7,380 nt of DNA from Lautropia sp. SCN 70-15 (GCA_001724315.1 MEEC01000129.1:1-7380), one strand, 5' to 3'; shown: positions 1 through 7,339, numbered from the stretch's first letter. Notes: generated from the sequence alone by a model not told the origin. Numbers and translations are program-made.

Positions 1-2245
1 TGTCGAGCACGGCCCGCACGCCGCTCGCGTCCAGCTCGGCCTTGGACAGGCCGTCGCGATAGCCGGTGTAGAGCAGGGCGGGCAGCCCGGGGCGCAACGC
101 GGCGGCCAGACTGGCGAGCTCGGCGCCGGTCAGCCGCGGCATGGTCTGGTCGGCCAGCAGCAGGTCGAAACGCTCGCCATCGGACTCCACCCGCCGCCTG
201 GCTTCGAGCGGGTCGGCCAGCGCGGTCACTTCCAGTCCCCAGTTCTCCAGCAGCTCGCGCATGAATCCGAGTACCGAGGTCTCGTCGTCGACCAGCAGCA
301 CGCGCCCCGAAAGCGGCGTGCGCGCGCCGGGCCGGCTGGCCGGGGCGGCGCTGCGTGGCGCGGTGCCGTCGATCGCGGGGTCGAGCGGCGGCAGGAGGAT
401 CCGGAAGCTGGCGCCGCGTCCTGGCTCGGTCTCCACCACGATGTGGCCGTGGTGCTCGTGCACGATTCCGTGCACGGTGGCCAGGCCCATGCCGCTGCCC
501 TTGCCGATCTCCTTGGTGCTGAAGAAGGGTTCGAACATCCGGTCGAGCACGTCGCCGTCGATGCCGGGACCGTCGTCGGCGACCGTGAGCGCCACGAAGT
601 CGCCCTGCACTGCCTGCCGGCATGAGGTGCACACCCCCTGGTAGCCGCGCAGCAGGCCGCTCGAGAGCCTGATCGTGCCGTTGGCGTGGATCGCGTCGCG
701 CGCGTTGATGCACAGGTTCAGCAGCACCTGCTCGAGCTGCACCGGGTCGATCAGCACCGCCGGAAGCCGGTCGGCGAGCTCGGTCTCCATCTCCACCGTG
801 GACGGGAACGAGGCGCGCAGCAGCCTGGCCGCCTCGCGGACCGCGGCGCCCAGCGCCAGCGGCCGGGGTTCGCCCCGCTGGCCGCGGCTGAAGGTCAGCA
901 TCTGGCGGATCAGGTCGCGGGCCCGCTCGCAGGACAGGTGCGCCTGCTGCAGGTAGTGCTCCAGGCGCGAGTCCGCGTGCAGGTTCTGCCGCTCGATGGC
1001 CAGCACCACATAGCCCATGATCGACGCGAGCAGGTTGTTGAAGTCGTGCGCGATGCCGCCCGTGAGGTGCCCGATCGCCTCCATCTTCTGCGCCTGCCGA
1101 AGTTGCACCTCGAGCTGGGCGCGCCGGTTCTCCTCGAGCTTGCGCTCGGTGACGTCGCGCACGATCGCCAGCACGTGCGGTTCGTTGCGGTACTGCATCG
1201 GCACCGCGTGCACCTCGATGTCGAAGGACGTGCCGTCGCGCTTGCAGGCGATCGACTCGCCGCTCACCGGCTCGCCGGCGAGCGCGGCGCGGACCATGCG
1301 CTGGCAGTGGTGGCGCCGTTCCTGGGGCACGAACTCGGCGCAGTCGCGCCCGATCAGCTCCTGCGGCGTGAAGCCGTGCATGCCCGCGAAGGCCTCGTTC
1401 ACGTCGACCACCTTCCCCGAGGAGTTCCACAACAGCATGCCGTCGACCGACGCGTTGAAGATCGACCGGTACTGCTCCTCGCTCGCGCGCAGGGCCTCTT
1501 CCGCGCGGCGCCGCTCGATCTCGTCGGCCGCGCGGCCGGCGAAGATCTTCAGCACCGACTCGACCAGCGACTCGTCCTCGATCGGCGAGCGCGAGAGCAC
1601 TGCGATCACGCCGAGCAGGCGGCCGTCGTCGCCGCGCAGCGGATAGCCGGCGTAGCCCTCGAAGCCGGCCGGTCCCAGCGTCTTTTCCTCGGGGAATGCC
1701 TCGCGGACCTTGGAGCGGTAGCACTTGAAGCCGTCGAGCACGGTGCGGCAGGGCGTGGTGCTCAGCAGGAAACTCTCGTTCTCCTTGTAGACGCCGTCGC
1801 CGAAGCGGCCGATCGTGCGCACCACGCGTTCCTCGCCCTCGCCTTCGATCACGCCGATCAGCGCCAGGTCGACCTTCAGGATCGTGGCCAGGTAGCGGGT
1901 GAGCGCGGGCACGAGGTCCTCGCCGTCGGCCCGCAGCAGCGGAAACTTCAGCGTGAGGTAGGCGCGGCGCTCTCCGCCGATGACGCCGTGCTCCTCGAAG
2001 TCCATCGGACGGCGTTCGGCCAGCACCACCGTGTCGTTGCGCCGGCATTCCTCGGCCATCTCCCGGGGCAGGACCTCGATGTCGCGCCGGCCGATCAGCT
2101 CGTGGAGGGGACGGCCGGCCAGCGCGGCGAACTGCCGGTTGGCGAAGAGGTAGCGGCCCTCGGTGTCCTTGGCGAACACGATCGCGGCGGTGCCGGCCAG
2201 GGCCTGCTGCATCCGCGACCACTCGACGCCACGAAAGGCCGTCAT
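1..2245 (-). CDS. Hybrid sensor histidine kinase (PAS-GAF-PAS-HisKA-HATPase-REC), C-terminus cut by window edge
   Basis: Probably a cytoplasmic sensor: it should autophosphorylate on histidine and pass the phosphate to its own receiver domain. 748 codons are visible and no membrane segment is seen. Domains in order: PAS about residues 13-105 (IVFAKDTEGRYLFANRQF); GAF about 108-240 (SFLLSTTPC, then GYPLRGDDGRLLGVIAVLS); PAS about 248-365, ending IVRDVTERK; HisKA with GGIAHDFNN and phospho-acceptor His400; HATPase with N-box NLCINARDAI (Asn514), DDGPGI (557-562), FEPFFSTK and GSGMGLATVHGIV; receiver with VLLVDDE (Asp653/654), phospho-acceptor Asp699 in ADQTMP, and Thr727. The conserved receiver lysine would lie just beyond the window. 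A CTSC motif (Cys539, Cys542) sits between N-box and G1-box. The ATG at 2245 is the outermost reasonable start. The ATG at 2212, just before the PAS domain, is an alternative. Neither has a clear Shine-Dalgarno sequence. The ligand and output are unknown. The class is certain; the start is not. Confidence 0.93.
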   Translation of the reverse strand, partial: MTAFRGVEWSRMQQALAGTAAIVFAKDTEGRYLFANRQFAALAGRPLHELIGRRDIEVLPREMAEECRRNDTVVLAERRPMDFEEHGVIGGERRAYLTLKFPLLRADGEDLVPALTRYLATILKVDLALIGVIEGEGEERVVRTIGRFGDGVYKENESFLLSTTPCRTVLDGFKCYRSKVREAFPEEKTLGPAGFEGYAGYPLRGDDGRLLGVIAVLSRSPIEDESLVESVLKIFAGRAADEIERRRAEEALRASEEQYRSIFNASVDGMLLWNSSGKVVDVNEAFAGMHGFTPQELIGRDCAEFVPQERRHHCQRMVRAALAGEPVSGESIACKRDGTSFDIEVHAVPMQYRNEPHVLAIVRDVTERKLEENRRAQLEVQLRQAQKMEAIGHLTGGIAHDFNNLLASIMGYVVLAIERQNLHADSRLEHYLQQAHLSCERARDLIRQMLTFSRGQRGEPRPLALGAAVREAARLLRASFPSTVEMETELADRLPAVLIDPVQLEQVLLNLCINARDAIHANGTIRLSSGLLRGYQGVCTSCRQAVQGDFVALTVADDGPGIDGDVLDRMFEPFFSTKEIGKGSGMGLATVHGIVHEHHGHIVVETEPGRGASFRILLPPLDPAIDGTAPRSAAPASRPGARTPLSGRVLLVDDETSVLGFMRELLENWGLEVTALADPLEARRRVESDGERFDLLLADQTMPRLTGAELASLAAALRPGLPALLYTGYRDGLSKAELDASGVRAVLD

Positions 2246-2277
2246 GTCGCGCAGCCGGGCGCGCACCGGCAGCTGGC

Positions 2278-2412
2278 GGCCACTACGACTGGGTCTGGAC
2301 CGCCGACATTGCCCTGGCGCTGGTCGCGGTGGCGCTGCACCTGCCGCTGGAGGAGACCGGCCACCACGGCGCGCGGCCCTACACCAGCAGCGCCTGCACC
2401 GTCCAGAAGTAG
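2278..2412 (+). pseudogene. Remnant of the C-terminal end of an MFS transporter gene
   Basis: In plus frame 1, from about 2278 to the TAG at 2410-2412, the translation reads G-HYDWVWTADIALAL, then a hydrophobic stretch and LHLPLEE. This resembles the last transmembrane helix and tail of many proteobacterial MFS permeases, which often end in a G-S-Y-D-x-V-W segment, a hydrophobic helix and a LPI/LPL-x-E motif. Codon use is normal for this genome (third positions almost all G or C). No MFS-like sequence continues upstream, where the same DNA is the 5' end of the histidine kinase on the other strand. The likeness ends near 2360; the rest of the frame overlaps the 3' end of the MgtE-like gene. 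I infer that a once complete plus-strand permease gene, convergent with the MgtE-like gene, was mostly deleted or replaced. A chance frame is possible but unlikely given the pattern match. Confidence 0.6.
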
Positions 2413-3314
2413 ATCAGCAGGCTCAGCAGGTCCTGGATGATCGTGGCGATCGGCCCGCTGCCGAAGGCGGGGTCGCGACCGCTGAGGGCCAGCAGCCAGG
2501 GCAGGGCGAAGCCGATCGTGGTGGCGCAGGCGCTTGCCGCCAGGAGCGCGATGGCAACGGCCAGCGCGAGCTGGGCGTCGCCGAACCACCACCAGATCGG
2601 CGCGAGCGCCAGCAGCGCCAGCGTGACGCCGATCAGCAGGCCGGTGCGCAGCTCGCCCGCGAGCAGGTGGCGCAGCGGCTGGCGGCTCAGCGACAGCCCG
2701 CGCACCGCGATCGCCTCGCTCTGGGTGCCGACCGCATCGGCAAGGTAGACGATGCCGGGCACGAAGAAGGCGATCGCGACCCGCGACTGCAGCGTCTCCT
2801 CGAAACCGGCCACGATGAAGGTGGCGGCCATGCTGCCGAGCAGGCCCACCAGCAGCCAGGGCAGCCGGTCGCGGGCCCGGCGGGTGGGCGGCGCCTCGAT
2901 GGCCTCGCGCGCGCGGGTGTCCTCGAGGCCGATGCCGGCGAATCGGTGCAGGTCCTCGACGTGCTCCCGGCGCAGCACCTCGAGCAGCGCCTGCGGCGGC
3001 ACCACGCCGGCGAAGTGACCTCGCTCGTCGAGTACCGCCACCGAGCTCAGGCCGTGGTGCAGGGCCAGCGACGCGATGTGTTCCTGATCCATGCCCATCT
3101 CGACGGCCGGGACCGGCGCGATCGCGATCTCGGCCAGCGACCGTGCGCCGTCGGCCGCGAGCAGGCGTGGCAGGGGCACGGCGCCGACCAGCCTTCGATC
3201 GCTGTCGACCAGCCAGACCGCCTCGGCCGAATCCAGGATCAGGTCACCGGCGGCGAGCCGAGCCCGGGTCTGCGAGACCGTGTCTCCGGGGTGGGCGCGA
3301 AGCACGCGCACCAC
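2379..3314 (-). CDS. MgtE-family magnesium/divalent cation transporter, short form (CBS pair plus membrane domain)
   Basis: Probably an inner-membrane Mg2+ (or other divalent cation) channel of the MgtE/SLC41 family. Of 311 residues, about 1-58 and 60-122 form two CBS domains (VWLVDSDRRLVGAVPLPRLL; VAVLDERGHFAGVVPPQALL). About 148-311 hold the five-helix MgtE membrane domain, with the family loop as PGIVYLADAVGTQSEAI-VRGLS and the closing helix GPIATIIQDLLSLLIYF, whose Asp corresponds to the pore aspartate of known MgtE proteins. The usual N-terminal MgtE_N domain of about 130 residues is absent, as in a recognised group of short homologues. The start is a GTG with no clear Shine-Dalgarno. 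Residues encoded just before it (GDHLV) look as though they could continue the protein, yet no ATG, GTG or TTG occurs in frame before the stop at 3455-3453. The true 5' end is therefore unsettled. Divergent from gltX; ends 133 bp before the kinase start on the same strand. Confidence 0.85.
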   Translation of the reverse strand: MVRVLRAHPGDTVSQTRARLAAGDLILDSAEAVWLVDSDRRLVGAVPLPRLLAADGARSLAEIAIAPVPAVEMGMDQEHIASLALHHGLSSVAVLDERGHFAGVVPPQALLEVLRREHVEDLHRFAGIGLEDTRAREAIEAPPTRRARDRLPWLLVGLLGSMAATFIVAGFEETLQSRVAIAFFVPGIVYLADAVGTQSEAIAVRGLSLSRQPLRHLLAGELRTGLLIGVTLALLALAPIWWWFGDAQLALAVAIALLAASACATTIGFALPWLLALSGRDPAFGSGPIATIIQDLLSLLIYFWTVQALLV

Positions 3315-3390
3315 CAGGTGATCGCCCGCGCTGTCCCGCCCGGCGGCGCCGACGTCAGGCCGCCCGGCGCCGCCTTCAGGGGGGCTCGCG

Positions 3391-3396
3391 TAAAAT
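3391..3396 (+). promoter_or_regulatory. Possible -10 box of the gltX promoter
   Basis: TAAAAT stands out in a GC-rich spacer, 73 bases before the gltX start, and matches the sigma-70 -10 consensus TATAAT at five of six positions. No convincing -35 element is visible 16-18 bases upstream, where the DNA is GC-rich. It is assigned to gltX because it lies in the divergent spacer and points towards gltX. It also overlaps the possible upstream start region of the MgtE-like gene. Confidence 0.4.
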
Positions 3397-3419
3397 CGAG
3401 GGCTTTCATGGCCCCCGAC

Positions 3420-3451
3420 CTTCTTGTCGGCCTTCTTCTCGTCGGCCTTCT
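3420..3451 (+). repeat. Two-copy tandem repeat, period 15 bp, in the gltX leader
   Basis: Bases 3420-3436 and 3435-3451 match at 16 of 17 positions; the core GTCGGCCTTCT is identical at 3426 and 3441. The stretch is pyrimidine-rich on the plus strand and lies between the TAAAAT box and the gltX ribosome binding site, so it would be in the mRNA leader. On the minus strand it reads as a Lys/Asp/Ala-rich peptide (EKADEKKADKK), but no start codon serves that frame. Function unknown. Confidence 0.55.
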
Positions 3452-3454
3452 CTC

Positions 3455-3458
3455 AGGA
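3455..3458 (+). promoter_or_regulatory. Ribosome binding site deciding the gltX start
   Basis: AGGA at 3455-3458 leaves 10 bases to the ATG at 3469. This supports that ATG over an in-frame TTG at 3424, which would add 15 residues not seen in the family and would swallow the ribosome binding site. Confidence 0.6.
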
Positions 3459-3468
3459 CATCCGCGGC

Positions 3469-4881
3469 ATGGTTCGCACCCGATTCGCTCCCAGTCCCAC
3501 CGGTTTCCTGCACATCGGCGGCGCGCGTACCGCGCTGTTCGCGTGGGCCTACGCGCGCCATCATGGCGGCACCTTCATCCTGCGCATCGAGGATACCGAT
3601 GTCGAGCGGTCCACGCCCGAGGCCACGCAGGCGATCCTCGACGGCATGCGCTGGCTGGGGCTGGATCCCGACGAGGGGCCGTTCTACCAGATGCAGCGGA
3701 TGGACCGCTATCGCGAGGTGATCGCGAAGATGCTGGTCGAGGGCACCGCCTACCACTGCTGGTGCACGAAGGAAGAGCTCGAGAGCATGCGCGCCGAGCA
3801 GGAGGCGCTCGGCATGAAGCCGCGCTACGACGGCCGCTGGCGCCCCGAGCCCGGCAAGGCGCTGCCGCCGCCCCCCGAGGGCGTGAAACCGGTGGTGCGC
3901 TTCCGCAACCCGCTCGATGGCGGCACCGCGTGGAACGACATCGTCAAGGGCCCGATCGCCTTCGACAATGCCGAGCTCGACGACCTGATCATCGCGCGCT
4001 CCGACGGCACGCCCACCTACAACTTCTGCGTGGTGGTCGACGACTGGGACATGCGGATCACCCACGTGATCCGCGGCGACGACCACGTGAACAACACGCC
4101 GCGCCAGATCAACATCCTGCGCGCGCTGGGCGCGCCGGTGCCCGAGTACGGCCACCTGCCGATGATCCACGGCCCCGACGGGCAGAAGCTCTCCAAGCGG
4201 CACGGCGCGGTCTCGGTCATGCAGTACGACGAGGACGGCTACCTGCCCGAGGCGATCGTCAACTACCTGGCGCGGCTCGGCTGGAGCCACGGCGACGACG
4301 AGGTCTTCTCGCGCGAGCAGTTCGTGCAGTGGTTCGACGGCCAGCACATCAGCCGCTCGCCGTCGCGCTTCGACTTCGACAAGCTGAGCTGGCTCAACAA
4401 CCACTACCTGAAGCAGGCCGCCGACGCGGAACTGGCCCGGATGGTGGCGCCGCGCCTGGAGCGCGCCGGCGTGAGCCTGGCCGGGGAGGGGCCCGACCTG
4501 GCGGTCGTCTGCGGGCTGCTGAAGGAGCGGGCGCAGACGCTGAACGAGCTGGCCGACCTGGCCCACATGTTCTACGGCGACCACGACCCGAATGCGATCG
4601 CGCCTGCCGATCGCGACAAGCACCTGACCGCCCCGGCGCGCGAGGCGGTGGCCGGGTTCTCGCAGCGGCTGGCCGCGCTGGGGGCGAGCGACTGGACCGC
4701 GGCCGGCATTTCGGCTGCCCTCAAGGACACGCTCGCCGCGCAGGGCCTGAAGATGCCGCAACTGGCGATCCCCGTGCGGCTGCTCGTCTTCGGCGTCGCG
4801 CAGACGCCCTCGGTCGACGCGATGCTGGCAGCCACGCCGAAAGCCTGGGTGCTGGCGCGGCTCGCGCGCTGGCCGGGTTGA
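3469..4881 (+). CDS. gltX: Glutamyl-tRNA synthetase
   Basis: Cytoplasmic class I aminoacyl-tRNA synthetase that charges tRNA-Glu with glutamate using ATP. The 470 residues match the bacterial family length. Visible parts: N-terminal RTRFAPSPTGFLHIGGARTA with the HIGH-type motif at residues 15-18; LRIEDTD; the TPTYNFCVVVDDWDMRITHVI block of the Rossmann domain; IRGDDHVNNTPRQINIL; the KMSKS-type motif as KLSKR at 240-244; LARLGWSHGD; and a helical anticodon-binding C-terminal half. DGTPTYNF and strong overall likeness to E. coli GltX point to a GluRS rather than a GlnRS or the short YadB-type enzyme. The zinc region keeps HCWC, but the later E. coli ligands (Cys125, His127) fall at YDGRWRPEP, so Trp and Pro replace them; I recall the same in betaproteobacterial GltX. 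aroC begins 58 bases downstream. Confidence 0.97.
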   Translation: MVRTRFAPSPTGFLHIGGARTALFAWAYARHHGGTFILRIEDTDVERSTPEATQAILDGMRWLGLDPDEGPFYQMQRMDRYREVIAKMLVEGTAYHCWCTKEELESMRAEQEALGMKPRYDGRWRPEPGKALPPPPEGVKPVVRFRNPLDGGTAWNDIVKGPIAFDNAELDDLIIARSDGTPTYNFCVVVDDWDMRITHVIRGDDHVNNTPRQINILRALGAPVPEYGHLPMIHGPDGQKLSKRHGAVSVMQYDEDGYLPEAIVNYLARLGWSHGDDEVFSREQFVQWFDGQHISRSPSRFDFDKLSWLNNHYLKQAADAELARMVAPRLERAGVSLAGEGPDLAVVCGLLKERAQTLNELADLAHMFYGDHDPNAIAPADRDKHLTAPAREAVAGFSQRLAALGASDWTAAGISAALKDTLAAQGLKMPQLAIPVRLLVFGVAQTPSVDAMLAATPKAWVLARLARWPG

Positions 4882-4939
4882 GCCCCGCGGCGCTCGCGCG
4901 GCCCGGTTCCTCACGCAACCTCTTCGGGACTCCCCTCGC

Positions 4940-6046
4940 ATGTCAGGCAACTCCTTCGGCCACCTGTTCCGGGTCACCACCTTCGGCGAGTCGCACGGGC
5001 CGGCGATCGGCTGCATCGTCGACGGTTGCCCGCCCGGGCTGGCACTCGCCGAGACCGACATCCAGGTCGAACTCGACCGCAGGCGGCCCGGCACCTCGCG
5101 CCACGTCACCCAGCGCCAGGAGCCGGACCAGGTCGAGATACTGTCCGGGGTCTACCAGGGCCGCACCACCGGCACGCCGATCTCGCTGCTGATCCGCAAC
5201 CAGGACGCGCGCAGCAAGGACTACGGCAACATCGCCCAGACCTTCCGCCCGGGGCATGCCGACTACACCTACTGGCACAAGTACGGCATCCGCGACCCGC
5301 GCGGCGGCGGGCGCTCGTCGGCGCGGCTGACCGCCCCGGTGGTGGCTGCCGCGGCCATCGCCCGCAAGTGGCTGGCCGAGCGCTACGGCACCGCCATTCG
5401 CGGCTGGATGTCGCAGCTCGGCCCGATCGCGATCCCGTTCACCGACTGGAAGCACGTGGCCGAGAATCCGTTCTTCGCGCCGGACGCCGGCATCGTGCCG
5501 CGGCTCGAGCAGTACATGGACGAGCTGCGCCGCGATGGCGACTCGGTGGGCGCGCGGATCGAGGTGGTGGCCGAGAACGTGCCGGTGGGCCTGGGCGCGC
5601 CGCTGTTCGACAAGCTCGACGCCGACATCGCCTACGCGATGATGGGCATCAACGCGGTCAAGGGGGTGGAGATCGGCGCCGGTTTCGCGGCGGTCGCCCA
5701 GCGCGGCAGCGAGCACGGCGACGAGCTCACGCCCGAGGGTTTCCTCTCCAACCACGCCGGCGGCGTGCTGGGCGGCATCTCCACCGGCCAGCCCGTCCGG
5801 GTGTCGATCGCGATCAAGCCGACTTCCAGCATCCGCACGCCTCGCCAGTCCATAGACGTGGAGGGCCGGCCCACCCAGGTCGAGACCTTCGGCCGGCACG
5901 ACCCCTGCGTGGGCATCCGCGCCACGCCGATCGCCGAGGCCATGCTGGCGCTGGTGCTGGCCGACCACGCGCTGCGCGATCGCGCGCAGAACGCCGGCGT
6001 CACGGTGCCCACGCCGCGGATCGCCGGTCCGGATCCGCGTCGCTGA
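4940..6046 (+). CDS. aroC: Chorismate synthase
   Basis: Last step of the shikimate pathway: converts 5-enolpyruvylshikimate 3-phosphate to chorismate, the precursor of Phe, Tyr, Trp, folate and quinones. It needs reduced FMN although the reaction has no net redox change. The 368 residues are the usual length. Signatures seen: FGESHG at 15-20 with conserved His19; RPGHADYTYWHKYG with conserved His106; RGGGRSSAR about 122-131; GGISTGQP about 278; and GRHDPCVGIRATPIAEAM from 318. The MSGNSFGHLFRVTTFGE start matches family N-termini, which fixes the ATG even though no good Shine-Dalgarno precedes it. SARLT in place of the common SARET is, from memory, normal in betaproteobacteria. The C-terminus ends with a short basic tail. 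It is likely co-transcribed with gltX upstream and the permease gene 48 bases downstream. Confidence 0.97.
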   Translation: MSGNSFGHLFRVTTFGESHGPAIGCIVDGCPPGLALAETDIQVELDRRRPGTSRHVTQRQEPDQVEILSGVYQGRTTGTPISLLIRNQDARSKDYGNIAQTFRPGHADYTYWHKYGIRDPRGGGRSSARLTAPVVAAAAIARKWLAERYGTAIRGWMSQLGPIAIPFTDWKHVAENPFFAPDAGIVPRLEQYMDELRRDGDSVGARIEVVAENVPVGLGAPLFDKLDADIAYAMMGINAVKGVEIGAGFAAVAQRGSEHGDELTPEGFLSNHAGGVLGGISTGQPVRVSIAIKPTSSIRTPRQSIDVEGRPTQVETFGRHDPCVGIRATPIAEAMLALVLADHALRDRAQNAGVTVPTPRIAGPDPRR

Positions 6047-6094
6047 GGGCGCCGATGCCCCGATTCACCCGCGTGCGCTGACCCCGGGCCCGAC

Positions 6095-7339
6095 ATGCCG
6101 CGGGCTGCCGGCCATGCCGCGGGGATCGGCGGCCTCTATTTCGCCTACTTCGCCTATGTGGGGCTGTTCTCGCCCTACTTGTCGCTGTACCTGGCCGGCA
6201 TCGGCATGACGATCGCCCAGATCGGGCTGCTGATGGCTGTGCCGCAGGTGCTGCGGATCGTCGGCCCGCCGTTCTGGGGCTGGCTGGCCGATCGCGGCGG
6301 GAGTGGTGCGGGACTGCTGCGGATCAGTTCGGCGCTGGCCTGCGCCTCGGCGCTGGCGCTCGCGCTGAGCGGCTGGGCAGGCTGGCCGGGTGGCGCCGCC
6401 CTGGCGGCGGCCCCGGGGCTGCGGTTCGGAGTCCTGTTCGCGGTGCTGGCGGCGCTCTTCTTCTTCACCGCGGCCCAGATGCCGATCGCCGAAACCATGG
6501 CGATGCGGGCGGTCGGCGGCGACACCGGCCGCTACGGACGGCTCCGGGTCTGGGGCTCGGTGGGCTTCATCGTCGGCGTGGTCGGCATCGGGCCGGTGCT
6601 CGATCGCCATGGCGTGTCGGGCCTGCCCTGGTGGGTGGCCGGGCTGCTGGCGCTGTTGACCCTCGTCGCGCTTCGTCTGCCGGCAGTGGCGGCAGCGCCG
6701 CGTGCGCGGGCCTCGGTCTCGATCGGCCAGCGCCTGGCCGAGCCGCGGGTGCGGGCCTTCTTCCTGTCCGCGTTCCTGATGCTGTTCGCGCACGCCGCGC
6801 TCTACGCCTTCTTCTCGCTCTACCTGGCCGCGCGGGGCTACAGCAAGACCGCGATCGGGCTGGTCTGGGCGCTGGGGGTGCTGGCCGAGATCGCCGTCTT
6901 CTGGCTGCAGCGCGGCCTGTTCCAGCGCTTCGGCGCCTTGCCGCTGTTGCGCGCCAGCCTGGCGGTCGCGGCGCTGCGTTTCCTGCTCATCGGCGCTTCG
7001 GCCGGCTGGCTGCCGGCCATCCTGCTGGCGCAACTGGCGCACGCGGTGACCTTCGGGATCCATCACAGCGCTACCATCGCCACACTGCAGGAATGGTTCG
7101 AGCCGCCCCAACACGCGCGCGCCCAGGCACTCTACGTGATGATCGGCTACGGACTGGGCGGCTCGGCGGGCGTGCTGGTGGCCAGCTGGGTCTGGACCGC
7201 GGTGTCTCCGGACGCTACCTTCCTGGTGGCCGGGCTTGCGGCCGGACTGGGCTGGCTGACGCTGCGCCGGGCCGTCCCGTCCGGGGCGCCCGATGGCCGG
7301 GCGAGAAACGAGGACCGAACGGAGGAAACGCCAGGATGA
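6095..7339 (+). CDS. MFS permease of the HcaT/LacY-like group, substrate unknown
   Basis: A 414-residue inner-membrane protein with about 12 hydrophobic segments, the size of a major facilitator. The N-terminus GLYFAYFAYVGLFSPYLSLY leads straight into helix 1. The loop after helix 2 carries GWLADRGG, a form of MFS motif A. Other blocks shared with E. coli HcaT (putative 3-phenylpropionate transporter) are YGRLRVWGSVGFI about 146-158, AALYAFFSLYLAARGYS, IGLVWALGVLAEI, and RAQALYVMIGYGLGG about 342-356. The hydrophilic tail is short and charged. The group is clear, but the substrate cannot be read from sequence. Its place behind aroC invites the idea of an aromatic substrate, but this is only inference. 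No strong Shine-Dalgarno precedes the ATG. Its TGA overlaps the ATG of the next gene, which suggests translational coupling. Confidence 0.9.
   Translation: MPRAAGHAAGIGGLYFAYFAYVGLFSPYLSLYLAGIGMTIAQIGLLMAVPQVLRIVGPPFWGWLADRGGSGAGLLRISSALACASALALALSGWAGWPGGAALAAAPGLRFGVLFAVLAALFFFTAAQMPIAETMAMRAVGGDTGRYGRLRVWGSVGFIVGVVGIGPVLDRHGVSGLPWWVAGLLALLTLVALRLPAVAAAPRARASVSIGQRLAEPRVRAFFLSAFLMLFAHAALYAFFSLYLAARGYSKTAIGLVWALGVLAEIAVFWLQRGLFQRFGALPLLRASLAVAALRFLLIGASAGWLPAILLAQLAHAVTFGIHHSATIATLQEWFEPPQHARAQALYVMIGYGLGGSAGVLVASWVWTAVSPDATFLVAGLAAGLGWLTLRRAVPSGAPDGRARNEDRTEETPG
7321..7325 (+). promoter_or_regulatory. Ribosome binding site for the gene starting at 7336
   Basis: GGAGG with 10 bases before the ATG at 7336 is the strongest Shine-Dalgarno sequence in the window. 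It lies within the last codons of the permease gene and supports a real gene starting there. Confidence 0.65.

Noticed and set aside
686..2440. A 584-codon plus-strand open frame opposite the kinase
   Set aside because: The complementary strand encodes a continuous set of kinase domains with all catalytic motifs; this frame is low-complexity shadow.
2242..2592. A 116-codon minus-strand frame ending in an ATGA overlap with the kinase start
   Set aside because: It overlaps the MgtE-like gene in another frame and is Arg/Ala/Gly-rich with no domain; the ATGA overlap appears coincidental.
4885..4901. Small inverted repeat CCGCG/CGCGG after gltX as a possible terminator
   Set aside because: A five-pair stem with no following T run, in GC-rich DNA where such repeats arise by chance.
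3406..5109. A 567-codon minus-strand open frame opposite gltX
   Set aside because: Antisense shadow of gltX, with His/Val/Arg-rich composition and no domain. gltX itself is unmistakable.
2163..5192. A 1009-codon plus-strand open frame, including an ATG at 3408 that would give MAPDLLVG upstream of gltX
   Set aside because: It crosses antisense to the MgtE-like gene and out of frame through gltX. The composition is Arg/Ala/Pro-rich as expected of a GC-rich shadow frame, and it has no recognisable domain.
4943..5968. A 341-codon minus-strand open frame opposite aroC
   Set aside because: Antisense shadow of a complete, well-conserved aroC.
6055..6081. A tiny frame MPRFTRVR between aroC and the permease gene, possible leader peptide
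   Set aside because: Only eight codons, with no strong ribosome binding site and no attenuator-like structure or residue run; chance is the simpler explanation.
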